Notes: generated by a model not told the origin, from the sequence alone. Shown: positions 7,851 to 16,656, numbered from the stretch's first letter. The stretch is DNA of 61,621 nt from Fimousia sp036311565 (GCA_036311565.1 JAXJPR010000010.1:1-61621), one strand, 5' to 3'. Numbers and translations are program-made.

Positions 7851-9203
7851 ATGGAGTTAGAAGGCAAAAAAGTTGTTGTCGCTGGAACAGGAATCAGTGG
7901 CATTGGTGCTGCAAATTTATTGACAGCATCTGGGATTGAAACCGTGTTATATGATGGAAATGATACATTGGATCCAGAAGTAATCAAGCAGAGAGTAAAT
8001 AATCCAGTAGAAGTGATTTTAGGAGAATTAGAAGAAGATGCTATAAAAGAATTCGATATGATGGTACTAAGCCCTGGAATTTCTGTAAATGCTCCTTTTG
8101 TTCAGAAATTTGCAGAAAATGGGATTCCGGTCTGGAGTGAAATTGAATTAGCATACTATTTTTCAAAAGGTGAAATTGCGGCAATTACCGGTACAAATGG
8201 AAAAACAACTACAACTGCTTTAGTAGGAGAGATTGTTAAATGTCAATGTGATTCAACTTTCGTTGTAGGAAATATTGGAATTCCATATACTAATGTGGCA
8301 TTGGATACAAAAGAAGAAAGCATGATTGTTGCAGAAATCAGCAGCTTTCAGTTAGAAACCATTGATCAGTTTTGTCCAAAAGTCAGTGCGGTCTTAAATA
8401 TTACGCCCGATCATTTAGACAGACATGGCACGGTGGAATGTTATGCGGATACAAAATTAAAAATCGCCATGAATCAGTCAAAAGATCAATTTTGTGTACT
8501 AAATTATGATGATCCAGTAACAAGAGTTATGGCAGAAAAAATAAAAGCGACACCAGTATACTTTAGTCGATTAGAAAAATTGGAGCAGGGCGTTTATTTA
8601 AATGGAGATCAGTTTATAGTTGCCTGGGATGGAAAAGAGACCGTTGTATGTACAATGGATGATATTCATCTGCTTGGTGGACATAATCATGAAAATATTT
8701 TAGCAGCAATTGCCATTTCTTATTTTATGGGAATTAAACCAGCAGCAATTTTAGAAGGAATCAGAAAATTTAAAGGAGTCGCACATCGAATTGAATTTGT
8801 AGCAGAAGTTAATGGCGTTGCTTACTATAATGATTCAAAAGGGACAAATCCAGATGCTGCAATCAAAGGGATTCAGGCTATGAACCGCCCTACGTATTTA
8901 ATTGGCGGCGGATATGATAAGAAGTCCACTTATGATGAATGGATTGAAGCATTTGATGGTAAGGTAAAGAGTTTAATTTTATTAGGGCAGACGGCAGAAA
9001 AAATTGCCCAAACAGCCAGAGCACATGGTTTTGACCAGATTGTTATGGTAGATTCTTTAGAGGAAGCTGTTCGCTATGCGGCAGAACAGGCCAAAGAAGG
9101 CGATGCAGTATTATTGTCACCAGCATGTGCAAGCTGGGGAATGTTTAAAAATTATGAAGTGCGGGGAGATCAATTCAAAGAATTTGTTCGCCAGCTTTCA
9201 TAA
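7851..9203 (+). CDS. murD: UDP-N-acetylmuramoylalanine--D-glutamate ligase
   Basis: MurD adds D-glutamate to UDP-MurNAc-L-alanine with ATP in the cytoplasm. Seen in 450 residues: N-terminal nucleotide-binding fold (VVVAGTGISGIG), the ATP loop GTNGKTTTT (near 115-123), a central NITPDHLDRHG motif and the C-terminal YNDSKGTNPDA. AAAGGAG lies ahead of the ATG. It is the only Mur ligase gene in this window; murC, murE and murF must be elsewhere. Confidence 0.97.
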   Translation: MELEGKKVVVAGTGISGIGAANLLTASGIETVLYDGNDTLDPEVIKQRVNNPVEVILGELEEDAIKEFDMMVLSPGISVNAPFVQKFAENGIPVWSEIELAYYFSKGEIAAITGTNGKTTTTALVGEIVKCQCDSTFVVGNIGIPYTNVALDTKEESMIVAEISSFQLETIDQFCPKVSAVLNITPDHLDRHGTVECYADTKLKIAMNQSKDQFCVLNYDDPVTRVMAEKIKATPVYFSRLEKLEQGVYLNGDQFIVAWDGKETVVCTMDDIHLLGGHNHENILAAIAISYFMGIKPAAILEGIRKFKGVAHRIEFVAEVNGVAYYNDSKGTNPDAAIKGIQAMNRPTYLIGGGYDKKSTYDEWIEAFDGKVKSLILLGQTAEKIAQTARAHGFDQIVMVDSLEEAVRYAAEQAKEGDAVLLSPACASWGMFKNYEVRGDQFKEFVRQLS

Positions 9204-9223
9204 TCTAAAAGGGGTGAAGTGAT

Positions 9224-10321
9224 TTGGCAAAGAAACAGACCAGAAAATATTTTGATTACCCAATGTTATTTGTGGTATTGTTTTTAGTCGGATTTGGATT
9301 AGTCATGATTTATAGTACCAGTTCTTATACCAGTCAGATTCGGTATGGGACTTCCACTCACTGGCTGTTTCGCCAGGCAGGAATTGCAGTAGTCAGTATC
9401 GTGTTTATGTTTATCATAAGCAAAATGGATTATCGGATTTTAAAAAATAAAATCTGTGCCAAGGCTGCATGGGGTATTTCTGTTGGTTCTTTGGGAGCGG
9501 TTCTGCTTCTTGGAACTGTGACCAAAGGGTCAAAGAGATGGATTTCTATTTTTGGAATCCAATTGCAGCCTTCCGAGTTCGTAAAAGGACTGTTAATTAT
9601 ATTTTTAGCATTTTATTTATCCGAAAATTCTCATAAAATAAAGACTTTATGGGATGCAATTAAGTGGATTTTTTACTGTGCACCGATCATTGGACTGGTA
9701 ATTGTAGAAAACCTAAGCACGGCCATTGTATTATGTGCTATAACAGGGATTTTGATTTTTGTGATCAGTCCCCGTTCCAAGAGTTTGATTGGCCTGGCTT
9801 TAAGTATTTTGGGAGCCGGGGTGCTCTATATATTTATTGGTCCAGCTTATCGTGCAGAGCGTATTCAGATCTGGCTTAATCCAGAAAATCACGAAAAGGG
9901 GCTGCAGACGATGCAGGCATTGTATGCCATTGGTTCTGGCGGTATTTTTGGAAAAGGATTGGGCCAGAGTATGCAGAAGATGGGATTTATACCAGAGTCT
10001 CACAATGACATGATTTTTTCCATCGTATGTGAGGAACTTGGATTATTTGGTGCATTTGCTACCATTGCTATCTTTCTGGTGTTGATTTGGAGAATTTTAA
10101 TCATTGCCATGAATGCACCCGATTTATTTGGTTCCTTAATTGCTATCGGGGTCGCTGTTCATGTCAGCATACAGATGTTGATTAATATCGGAGTAGTGAC
10201 AAACCTTTTTCCACCAACCGGGATTCCATTACCGTTTATCAGTTATGGAGGATCTTCTCTTATGGTACTTCTGATGGAAATGGGACTGGTCTTGTCCGTG
10301 TCCCGACAGATAAAATTATAA
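9224..10321 (+). CDS. ftsW: SEDS-family peptidoglycan glycosyltransferase FtsW
   Basis: A polymerase of the septal cell wall that works with a class B PBP. The 365-residue multi-membrane-span protein has the SEDS features: KGSKRWI (near 101), QPSEF (near 113), the large loop ending IGSGGIFGKGLGQS, and PPTGIPLPFISYGGSS near the end. The start is TTG 9224, with GGGGTGA six bases upstream; no ATG lies nearby. Placement between murD and divIB favours FtsW over RodA. Confidence 0.93.
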   Translation: MAKKQTRKYFDYPMLFVVLFLVGFGLVMIYSTSSYTSQIRYGTSTHWLFRQAGIAVVSIVFMFIISKMDYRILKNKICAKAAWGISVGSLGAVLLLGTVTKGSKRWISIFGIQLQPSEFVKGLLIIFLAFYLSENSHKIKTLWDAIKWIFYCAPIIGLVIVENLSTAIVLCAITGILIFVISPRSKSLIGLALSILGAGVLYIFIGPAYRAERIQIWLNPENHEKGLQTMQALYAIGSGGIFGKGLGQSMQKMGFIPESHNDMIFSIVCEELGLFGAFATIAIFLVLIWRILIIAMNAPDLFGSLIAIGVAVHVSIQMLINIGVVTNLFPPTGIPLPFISYGGSSLMVLLMEMGLVLSVSRQIKL

Positions 10322-10339
10322 GAAAAGATGGTGACGAAA

Positions 10340-11134
10340 ATGAATCATACTGAAAATCAAAAAACGGATAATGTTATAGATTTTAAGCAGAAACAGATGG
10401 AAAAGAAAAAACCGAGGAAAAAGATACATATCCCGAAATATACAGGCATAGTCGTTCTTATGATTCTGGCAGCCTGTTTTGCGACAGTTATTGGGTGCTG
10501 CCAGATAAAGAAAATCAATGTGGAAGGAACAAAATATTATAAAGAAGCTGAGATTAAGCAGGCAGTGAAAGAAGATTACTATATACCGAATACAATATTA
10601 TTAAAGATAAGAAATTATTTTTTCCCAATTTCTACTATGCCATTTGTGGAAAGTATTGATGTCATTATAGAGAATCGAAATGAAGTCACGATTGAAGTAC
10701 ATGAAAGTACCCGTGCAGGATGTATTGAATATGCAGATCGTTTTGTTTATTTTGATAAAAATGGATATGCTCTTGAAGTTATGAATAAGCGTCTTTCAGA
10801 TGTGCCTTTGGTAACTGGACTTTCTTATAATAAAGTTGTGATCAATGAAAAACTTCCGGTAAAAAAAGAGAAATATTTTGACCAGATTATTAAAATTACA
10901 ACATTGATTACCAAAAATGAATTGACCATTGAGGAGATACAATTCAAGGAAGATGGCGATATTATTTTGAAAAAGGGGAAACTGGACATAAATCTTGGGA
11001 CAGGTACAGGATTGGATGCAAAACTATCTGTTCTTCCAGGAGTGCTCAATAGTTTGAAGGGTAAAAGCGGTACATTATATATGAATCAGTACACGGAAGA
11101 GAACAAAATTATTACATTTCGCAAGAAAAAGTAG
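10340..11134 (+). CDS. divIB: Cell division protein DivIB/FtsQ
   Basis: A bitopic divisome protein that bridges early and late division proteins. Seen: a basic cytoplasmic N terminus, one membrane span (about 35-56, GIVVLMILAACFATVIG), then a POTRA domain starting KKINVEGTKYY and a beta domain. I choose ATG 10340 (TGGTGA five bases upstream); ATG 10328 would add four residues with a poorer ribosome site. murG, which often lies between ftsW and ftsQ, is absent. Confidence 0.88.
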   Translation: MNHTENQKTDNVIDFKQKQMEKKKPRKKIHIPKYTGIVVLMILAACFATVIGCCQIKKINVEGTKYYKEAEIKQAVKEDYYIPNTILLKIRNYFFPISTMPFVESIDVIIENRNEVTIEVHESTRAGCIEYADRFVYFDKNGYALEVMNKRLSDVPLVTGLSYNKVVINEKLPVKKEKYFDQIIKITTLITKNELTIEEIQFKEDGDIILKKGKLDINLGTGTGLDAKLSVLPGVLNSLKGKSGTLYMNQYTEENKIITFRKKK

Positions 11135-11163
11135 TTGAGGATTCTATTAAAATATTATAGAAT
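11135..11163 (+). promoter_or_regulatory. Promoter of ftsZ
   Basis: TTGAGG (11135-11140), directly after the divIB stop codon, 17 bp, TAGAAT (11158-11163). It would allow ftsZ to be expressed apart from the upstream wall genes. Confidence 0.6.
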
Positions 11164-11216
11164 ATTATATAGGTATAGTCAAAAAATGGAGAGGTCCAGA
11201 TTAGGAGGAAATAATT

Positions 11217-12359
11217 GTGGTAGAAATTATGCCAAATGAAGATAGAACACAGGCAAAAATATTGGTTATCGGTGTCGGCGGCGCAGGAAATAATGCAGTA
11301 AACCGTATGATCGATGAGCAGATTGAAGGGGTAGAATTAGTTGGAATTAATACGGACAAGCAGGCATTAAGTGCCTGTAAAGCTGCAACCAAAGTTCAGA
11401 TTGGCGAAAAACTGACAAAAGGACTTGGCGCAGGAGCAAAACCTGAAATTGGGCAGCAGGCCATTGAAGAAAACCGTGAAGATATTACAGAATTAGTAAA
11501 AGACGCAGATATGGTTTTTGTTACATGTGGTATGGGAGGCGGAACCGGAACAGGTGCAGCCCCAGTTGTAGCAGAAATTGCAAAGAGCATGGGGATTTTA
11601 ACAGTTGGTGTTGTTACAAAACCATTTATGTTTGAAGGCAGACCTCGTATGAATAATGCAATTTCAGGAATTAGCCGTTTAAAAGAAAATGTTGATACCT
11701 TAATTATTATTCCGAATGATAAATTATTGCAGATTTGTGATAAGAAGACATCCATTCCTGCGGCGTTAAAGAAAGCGGATGAAGTATTACAGCAAGGGGT
11801 TCAGGGAATCACAGACTTAATTTATAAACCAGGATTAATTAATCTGGACTTTGCAGATGTTCAGACCGTTATGAGAGACAAGGGAATTGCACATATTGGT
11901 ATTGGTGTTGCAAATTCTGATGGAGACGACAGAGCAATTGAGGCAATCAAAACTGCAATGGAAAGTCCATTGTTGGAAACTACTGTTACAGGAGCAACAG
12001 ATATTATCGTAAACTTTTCTGGAGATGTTGGAATTCAGGAAGTATACGATGCAATTTCTTACTTAACAGAAGTGGCTGGAGATGGAGCCAATATTATTTT
12101 TGGTAACGTAGAAAGTGATATTCCTGATGAACAGATCAGTATTACAATTATTGCTACAGGAATTCGGGATGAACAAACTCCTGTGGTGAAAAAGACAGTA
12201 AAAGAAGAAAAAGTGAATCCTTCTTATAGCGGACAGCCTGTAGCAAGTGCAGCGGCTGACTATGAGAGAGAAAAGGAAGAAAAAAGATTTAACAATGCAA
12301 CTTATGATGATGATTCCATGATTATCATTCCTGACTTTTTAAAGAATCGAAGAAGATAA
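11217..12359 (+). CDS. ftsZ: Cell division protein FtsZ
   Basis: The tubulin-like GTPase that forms the division ring. The 380-residue protein has VGGAGNNAVNRM near 20-31, the tubulin signature GGGTGTGAAP near 103-112 and a short C-terminal peptide (DDSMIIIPDFLKNRRR), the conserved docking tail for FtsA, SepF and ZapA-type partners. The start is GTG 11217, with AGGAGG eight bases upstream; ATG 11229 is an alternative. ftsA is not next to it. Confidence 0.97.
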   Translation: MVEIMPNEDRTQAKILVIGVGGAGNNAVNRMIDEQIEGVELVGINTDKQALSACKAATKVQIGEKLTKGLGAGAKPEIGQQAIEENREDITELVKDADMVFVTCGMGGGTGTGAAPVVAEIAKSMGILTVGVVTKPFMFEGRPRMNNAISGISRLKENVDTLIIIPNDKLLQICDKKTSIPAALKKADEVLQQGVQGITDLIYKPGLINLDFADVQTVMRDKGIAHIGIGVANSDGDDRAIEAIKTAMESPLLETTVTGATDIIVNFSGDVGIQEVYDAISYLTEVAGDGANIIFGNVESDIPDEQISITIIATGIRDEQTPVVKKTVKEEKVNPSYSGQPVASAAADYEREKEEKRFNNATYDDDSMIIIPDFLKNRRR

Positions 12360-12413
12360 TGAAAAGACAGGCCGGAATACTCGAATTAAGTCAAAAAGAT
12401 GAATAATAACAAG

Positions 12414-12468
12414 AATATGCACGTTCTTTTCATGCAGATTATGACAAAGAACATGCATATTTTTTTTT
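12414..12468 (+). terminator. Terminator of ftsZ
   Basis: Arms 12414-12429 and 12446-12461 are 16 bp long with a single mismatch, followed by nine T (12460-12468). It closes the dcw operon. The 3' arm and T-run also hold the candidate spoIIGA promoter. Confidence 0.85.
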
Positions 12469-12473
12469 ATAAT
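12441..12473 (+). promoter_or_regulatory. Candidate Spo0A-type promoter of spoIIGA
   Basis: ATGACA (12441-12446) and TATAAT (12468-12473) are 21 bp apart, too far for ordinary sigma-A recognition. The Bacillus spoIIG promoter is known for a 22 bp spacing overcome by Spo0A bound at the -35. TGACAAA (12442-12448) matches the 0A box TGNCGAA in 6 of 7 positions and overlaps the -35. Weaker box-like sites lie at 12378-12384 and 12389-12395. Confidence 0.5.
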
Positions 12474-12504
12474 AAAGTCAGAAATAATAAGTGGAGGATG
12501 AAAA

Positions 12505-13236
12505 ATGAATCAAGTTATTCAGATTTATGGAGACCTCCTTTTTTTGCTTCAGTTTTTATGGAATATGTTATTGTTATTTCTGGCTGAAAAAATTGGACAG
12601 TATTATCTTTCTCGCTGGAGAAGAGGAATAGCAGCGCTATTTCTCTCAGCACTATCTCTTGTAATGCTAAAAGTTTCGCAATACCGTTGGGGAATTCTAT
12701 TTGTTGGAGTTCTTGGTCTGTGTGTCATAACCAGACATTGGAAATTAGCATTTTCCTATTTTATATCCACTGCGGTTGCGGGAGGATTATGGATGATCTT
12801 TCCCCAAAAGAGATGGATTGTTTCCATTGTTGGAATCATTGCATTGCAAATCTATTTAAAGTATTGCAATAAATCCAGTTTATATACCATTTACTGCAAA
12901 AATAATGAAAAAAAATTAAAAATCAAAGCATTATGGGATACTGGAAATTGTCTGTATACACCTGGAAATCATAAGCCGGTATCCATAGTAGAATATAAAA
13001 GTATTGCTCCTTTATTTAATTGGGCAGATGCGGCGCATCCAACAGTAGTTCCATTTTCATCGGTAGGAAAAGAAGATGGAATTTTGTTGGCAGTACAAAT
13101 TGAAGCACTTATTATTCCTGAAAAAAATCTGGTAATTAAAAATCCATATATTGGTCTTGTTCATAAGCCCCTGTCAAATGAGGGAAAATATCAAATGATT
13201 CTTCATAAAGATATTTTCATGGATACAGGGATTTGA
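12505..13236 (+). CDS. spoIIGA: Sigma-E processing peptidase SpoIIGA
   Basis: A membrane-bound aspartic protease that removes the pro-sequence of sigma-E in the mother cell during sporulation. The 243-residue protein has about five N-terminal membrane segments (1-120), then a soluble domain with the catalytic LWDTGNCLYTPG (Asp145, GN at 147-148). It is shorter than the Bacillus protein (about 309 residues). GGAGGAT lies ahead of the ATG. Its partner sigE follows directly, with the sigE ribosome site next to the spoIIGA stop. Confidence 0.92.
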   Translation: MNQVIQIYGDLLFLLQFLWNMLLLFLAEKIGQYYLSRWRRGIAALFLSALSLVMLKVSQYRWGILFVGVLGLCVITRHWKLAFSYFISTAVAGGLWMIFPQKRWIVSIVGIIALQIYLKYCNKSSLYTIYCKNNEKKLKIKALWDTGNCLYTPGNHKPVSIVEYKSIAPLFNWADAAHPTVVPFSSVGKEDGILLAVQIEALIIPEKNLVIKNPYIGLVHKPLSNEGKYQMILHKDIFMDTGI

Positions 13237-13262
13237 TAGGGAATTTTAGGAGGGAAAATAAA

Positions 13263-13958
13263 ATGATGCTGAAATTGAAAATGAAACAGGGAAAAAAGGG
13301 AGAAATTCATTATATAGGAGGTTCTGAAATACTGCCGGTTCCATTGGAAGCAGAGGAAGAGGAAGAAGTGATAAAACGATTAAATGGGGATAATTCCAAT
13401 GCGGCCAGAGCACTTTTGATCGAACGGAATCTGCGTCTTGTAGTATACATAGCAAAGAAATTTGATAATACGGGCATTGGTGTGGAAGATTTGATATCCA
13501 TTGGGACAATAGGACTGATCAAAGCGATTAATACTTTTAATCCGGCCAGAAACATTAAATTAGCTACATATGCATCACGATGCATCGAAAATGAAATTCT
13601 GATGTATCTGCGTCGAAATAATAAAACGAGACTGGAAGTATCCATTGATGAACCGTTAAATGTGGACTGGGATGGAAATGAATTACTATTGTCTGATATT
13701 CTGGGAACAGATGAAGATATTATTTACCGGGATCTGGAAAATGAAGTGGATCGGAAGCTTTTAAGAAAGGCAATGGAAACTTTAAATGATCGAGAAAAGA
13801 TGATTATAGAGCTTCGGTTTGGAATTAATCAAAAAGAAGGAAAGGAAATGACCCAAAAAGAAGTAGCAGATCTTTTGGGCATTTCCCAGTCCTATATTTC
13901 CAGATTGGAGAAAAAAATTATGAAAAGATTAAAATCAGAAATGTTAAAATTGTGTTAG
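13263..13958 (+). CDS. sigE: Sporulation sigma factor E (pro-form)
   Basis: The early mother-cell sigma factor. ATG 13263 (AGGAGGG eight bases upstream) gives 231 residues; TTG 13233 in the same frame has no ribosome site and overlaps spoIIGA. The N terminus MMLKLKMKQGKKG is the basic pro-sequence ahead of the conserved YIGGSEILPVPL, where SpoIIGA is expected to cut. Regions 2 (VEDLISIGTIGLIKA) and 4 (MTQKEVADLLGISQSYISR) are intact. Its 3' end overlaps sigG, on the other strand, by 4 bp. Confidence 0.95.
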   Translation: MMLKLKMKQGKKGEIHYIGGSEILPVPLEAEEEEEVIKRLNGDNSNAARALLIERNLRLVVYIAKKFDNTGIGVEDLISIGTIGLIKAINTFNPARNIKLATYASRCIENEILMYLRRNNKTRLEVSIDEPLNVDWDGNELLLSDILGTDEDIIYRDLENEVDRKLLRKAMETLNDREKMIIELRFGINQKEGKEMTQKEVADLLGISQSYISRLEKKIMKRLKSEMLKLC

Positions 13959-14731
13959 GTTAAATAATGCTTCATAGACTTTAATGCATTTTTTTCTAGG
14001 CGGCTGACCTGAGCCTGGCTGATGCTGATTTCTTGTGCAACTTCTGTTTGGGTCTTGCCGCGGAAAAAACGCAGATCAATGATTTTCTTTTCCCGTTCGG
14101 AAAGCCGTTTCATTGCTTCTTTTAATGACAATTCTTCCACCCATGTCTCTTCGGTATTTTTTTTGTCACCAACTTGATCCATCAGATATAAAGTATCCCC
14201 ACCCTCCTGATATAAAGGTTCATGAAGAGAGACGGGACTTGCAATTGCATCTAAAGCAAATAAAACATCTTCCTTTTTCATATCGATTTCTTTTGCAATT
14301 TCATCAATGGTGGGTTCTTTTGAATTATTTTTTAACAGACGTTCTTTGGCTGAGATTGCTTTATAGGCAATATCACGCAATGAACGGCTGACCCGGATCG
14401 AATTGTTGTCTCTTAAATATCTACGTACTTCTCCAATGATCATGGGAACAGCATAAGTTGAAAATTTCACATTAAGGCTGCGGTCAAAGTTATCAATTGC
14501 TTTCATGAGACCAATGCATCCAACTTGAAATAAATCATCTGCGTTTTCACCACTATTTCCAAATCGTTGGATGACGCTAAGTACCAGTCTTAAATTCCCT
14601 TTAATATACTGTTCCCGCGCAAGTAAATCGCCTTGTTCAATTTTCCTAAATAATTCATCCTTTTCTTCAGCAGTTAAAAGAGGAAGATTCGCTGTGTTCA
14701 CCCCACAGATTTCTACTTTATTTAGAGCCAT
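13955..14731 (-). CDS. sigG: Forespore sigma factor G
   Basis: The late forespore sigma factor. I start at ATG 14731 (minus strand, GGAGGGT upstream), giving 258 residues beginning MALNKVEICGV, the standard SigG N terminus; an upstream in-frame start at 14776 would add 15 residues that the family lacks. Seen: DDLFQVGCIGLMKAIDNFD (region 2) and TEVAQEISISQAQVSRLEK (region 4). In Bacillus and many Clostridia sigG follows sigE on the same strand; here it is inverted and tail to tail with sigE, with no terminator between. Confidence 0.95.
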   Translation of the reverse strand: MALNKVEICGVNTANLPLLTAEEKDELFRKIEQGDLLAREQYIKGNLRLVLSVIQRFGNSGENADDLFQVGCIGLMKAIDNFDRSLNVKFSTYAVPMIIGEVRRYLRDNNSIRVSRSLRDIAYKAISAKERLLKNNSKEPTIDEIAKEIDMKKEDVLFALDAIASPVSLHEPLYQEGGDTLYLMDQVGDKKNTEETWVEELSLKEAMKRLSEREKKIIDLRFFRGKTQTEVAQEISISQAQVSRLEKNALKSMKHYLT

Positions 14732-14763
14732 AATATTTACCCTCCAAAATATTTGTTCAGTAA

Positions 14764-14793
14764 AAGAATGTACCAAATGAGAGAAATTTATAC
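14764..14793 (-). promoter_or_regulatory. Candidate SigG-type promoter of sigG
   Basis: On the minus strand GTATA (14793-14789), an 18 bp spacer and CATTCTT (14770-14764) fit the Bacillus sigma-G consensus (gHATR, CATXHTA) at all but one position. The start point near 14757 would give a leader of about 26 bases. The overlapping sigma-F consensus fits less well. Confidence 0.45.
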
Positions 14794-14826
14794 TTTTTTC
14801 ATAAAGTAAATCCTGGCAAAAATCTT

Positions 14827-14853
14827 TTGATTCGTTTTCAGTTGTGTTATACT
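14827..14853 (+). promoter_or_regulatory. Promoter of the solute-binding lipoprotein gene
   Basis: TTGATT (14827-14832) and TATACT (14848-14853) with a 15 bp spacer, or TTTTGA at 14825 with 17 bp. It points away from the divergent sigG promoter. Confidence 0.5.
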
Positions 14854-14884
14854 GTTAGAATCAAAGATGATAGGAGAAGTTAAG

Positions 14885-15730
14885 ATGAAGAGAATCGTTG
14901 CATTATTATTAACATTAAGTTTTGTATTTTGTCTTGGCGGATGCGCAAATCCGTTTCAGAAAGAATCTGATACGGAAGAAACGCAGAAAGCTAAAGAAAT
15001 CACTTCTATAAAAACAGAAGGTTCGATGGAAGGAATCACATTAAAAGTTGGCGTATCACCAGATATGGCTCCCTTTACTGTTAAGAATAAGCAGACTGGT
15101 GAAATGGAAGGCTTCGATATTGATTTACTGGAAGCTCTGAGTGAATATTTGGGATTTGATTATGTTCTTGTGGTAGAGCAGATTAAAGATATTGAAGAAG
15201 ATCTGGAAGCGAAAAAATTAGATTGTGCCATCAGTGGTATTTCTATAACAGATTCCAGAATGGAAAAGTTTAAATTTACAGATTCCTACTTTGAAAATTC
15301 AATGACATTAATTGCCAATAAAGATGTAGAAGCAGAAAGTAAAAAAGACATTGTTCATATGAAACTTGGAACAGAGAATGGAACATCAGAACATGAATAT
15401 TTGTTAAAGTACATGAAGAAGTTCAATAATAAGATTATTATTTATAAGAATATGACCAGGGTTTACCGTGCGTTGGAAAAGGGAAAAATTGATGCAGCTA
15501 TTTATGATTCTACAGGGGTTGACTATTATTTGAAAAATCATCCAGACAGTAATATTGTAGTTGTAGAAGAAAAACTTTATAAAGAACAGTCTGATTATGG
15601 AATCATGTGTGTCAATGATTTTGAATATATTGATGAATTGAATGTAGGAATGAAACAGATTGATTTAAGTGGAGAATATCAGGAAATCTATAACAAATGG
15701 TTCAATGAATCAGAATCTACAGAAGAATAA
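14885..15730 (+). CDS. Amino-acid-type ABC transporter solute-binding lipoprotein
   Basis: A family 3 extracellular solute-binding protein. From ATG 14885 (AGGAGA upstream; ATG 14867 would overrun that site) the 281-residue product begins with a lipoprotein signal and lipobox LGGC near residues 17-20, so Lgt would anchor it. The body starts LKVGVSPDMAPFTVK and contains GFDIDLLEAL and CAISGISITDSR, typical of polar amino acid binding proteins. No permease or ATPase gene is next to it; it is probably served by a transporter encoded elsewhere. The ligand cannot be told. Confidence 0.88.
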   Translation: MKRIVALLLTLSFVFCLGGCANPFQKESDTEETQKAKEITSIKTEGSMEGITLKVGVSPDMAPFTVKNKQTGEMEGFDIDLLEALSEYLGFDYVLVVEQIKDIEEDLEAKKLDCAISGISITDSRMEKFKFTDSYFENSMTLIANKDVEAESKKDIVHMKLGTENGTSEHEYLLKYMKKFNNKIIIYKNMTRVYRALEKGKIDAAIYDSTGVDYYLKNHPDSNIVVVEEKLYKEQSDYGIMCVNDFEYIDELNVGMKQIDLSGEYQEIYNKWFNESESTEE

Positions 15731-15746
15731 AAGGAAATAAAGATAA

Positions 15747-16652
15747 ATGGAATTAGCACAAATTGCATTTCATCAGACGATGGTCATGCTGATTATCATA
15801 TTTATTGGTGTAATCAGCAATAAAACAGGTGTTATTACCAGTGAGACAAATCAACGGCTGTCGGATATCCTGGTAAAAATAGTAAATCCTATGGTGATTT
15901 TTGTATCGTTCCAGATGAAATTTGACGTAAAAGTATTAAAAGGACTGGCAGCAGTATTTATATTAGCTTTTTTTGCGCATTTTATTGGAATAGCTGTTGC
16001 ACATTTTGTTGCAAAGGATCAGGTTGAATCTTTTAGCATGACATATTCAAATTGTGGTTTTATGGGAATTCCTTTGATCCGCGCATTGCTTGGTTCACAG
16101 GGAGTTGTGTATTTAGCTGCATATATTGCCGTTTTTAACCTGCTTGCTTGGACACATGGAATTTCTTTAATGTCAGGACAAAAAAGTAGTAATTTAAGCT
16201 CTGTATTAAAACAGCCGGCCATTATCGCTTTGATTTTGGGATTTGCAGCATTCCTGTTAAGGATAGATCTACCATCTATCTTACTTGAGCCAATAGAGGT
16301 AGTTAGTGATATGAACACACCGATGGCAATGCTTATAGCGGGAGTTACCATTGCACAATCTGATCTGGCGGATGCTCTAAAGAATGCCAGAAATTATTTT
16401 TTAGTGGTTTGTAAATTATTTATGATTCCTGCAATCTTTGCATTGGCATGCTTCTGGATTCCAGTGGATAATATGGTGTACATAACAGCAGTCATGGCTA
16501 CTGCATGTCCAAGTGCAGCAATGGGCACAATTTTTGCAGTGCGTTATCATCGGGGAGCAGAAAAAGCATCGCAGCTGTTTACAATGACGACTACGCTTTC
16601 TATGGGAACATTGCCAGTCATGATGACATTTGTAGGATTTTTAAGAGGATAA
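15747..16652 (+). CDS. AEC-family (auxin efflux carrier-like) transporter
   Basis: A membrane protein of 301 residues with about ten spans in two halves, each with the family's Asn/Pro-containing helix (VNPMVIFVSFQM near 47; NTPMAMLIAGVTIAQSD near 190). Bacterial members are proposed to export or import organic acids such as malate or malonate; the substrate here is unknown. It follows the binding lipoprotein by 16 bases and probably shares its transcript. A terminator follows at once. Confidence 0.85.
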   Translation: MELAQIAFHQTMVMLIIIFIGVISNKTGVITSETNQRLSDILVKIVNPMVIFVSFQMKFDVKVLKGLAAVFILAFFAHFIGIAVAHFVAKDQVESFSMTYSNCGFMGIPLIRALLGSQGVVYLAAYIAVFNLLAWTHGISLMSGQKSSNLSSVLKQPAIIALILGFAAFLLRIDLPSILLEPIEVVSDMNTPMAMLIAGVTIAQSDLADALKNARNYFLVVCKLFMIPAIFALACFWIPVDNMVYITAVMATACPSAAMGTIFAVRYHRGAEKASQLFTMTTTLSMGTLPVMMTFVGFLRG

Positions 16653-16656
16653 GAAT

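Noticed and set aside
14764..14793. Sigma-F promoter for sigG
   Set aside because: The -10 (GGTACATTC) misses several consensus positions and the spacer is short; the sigma-G pattern in the same bases fits better.
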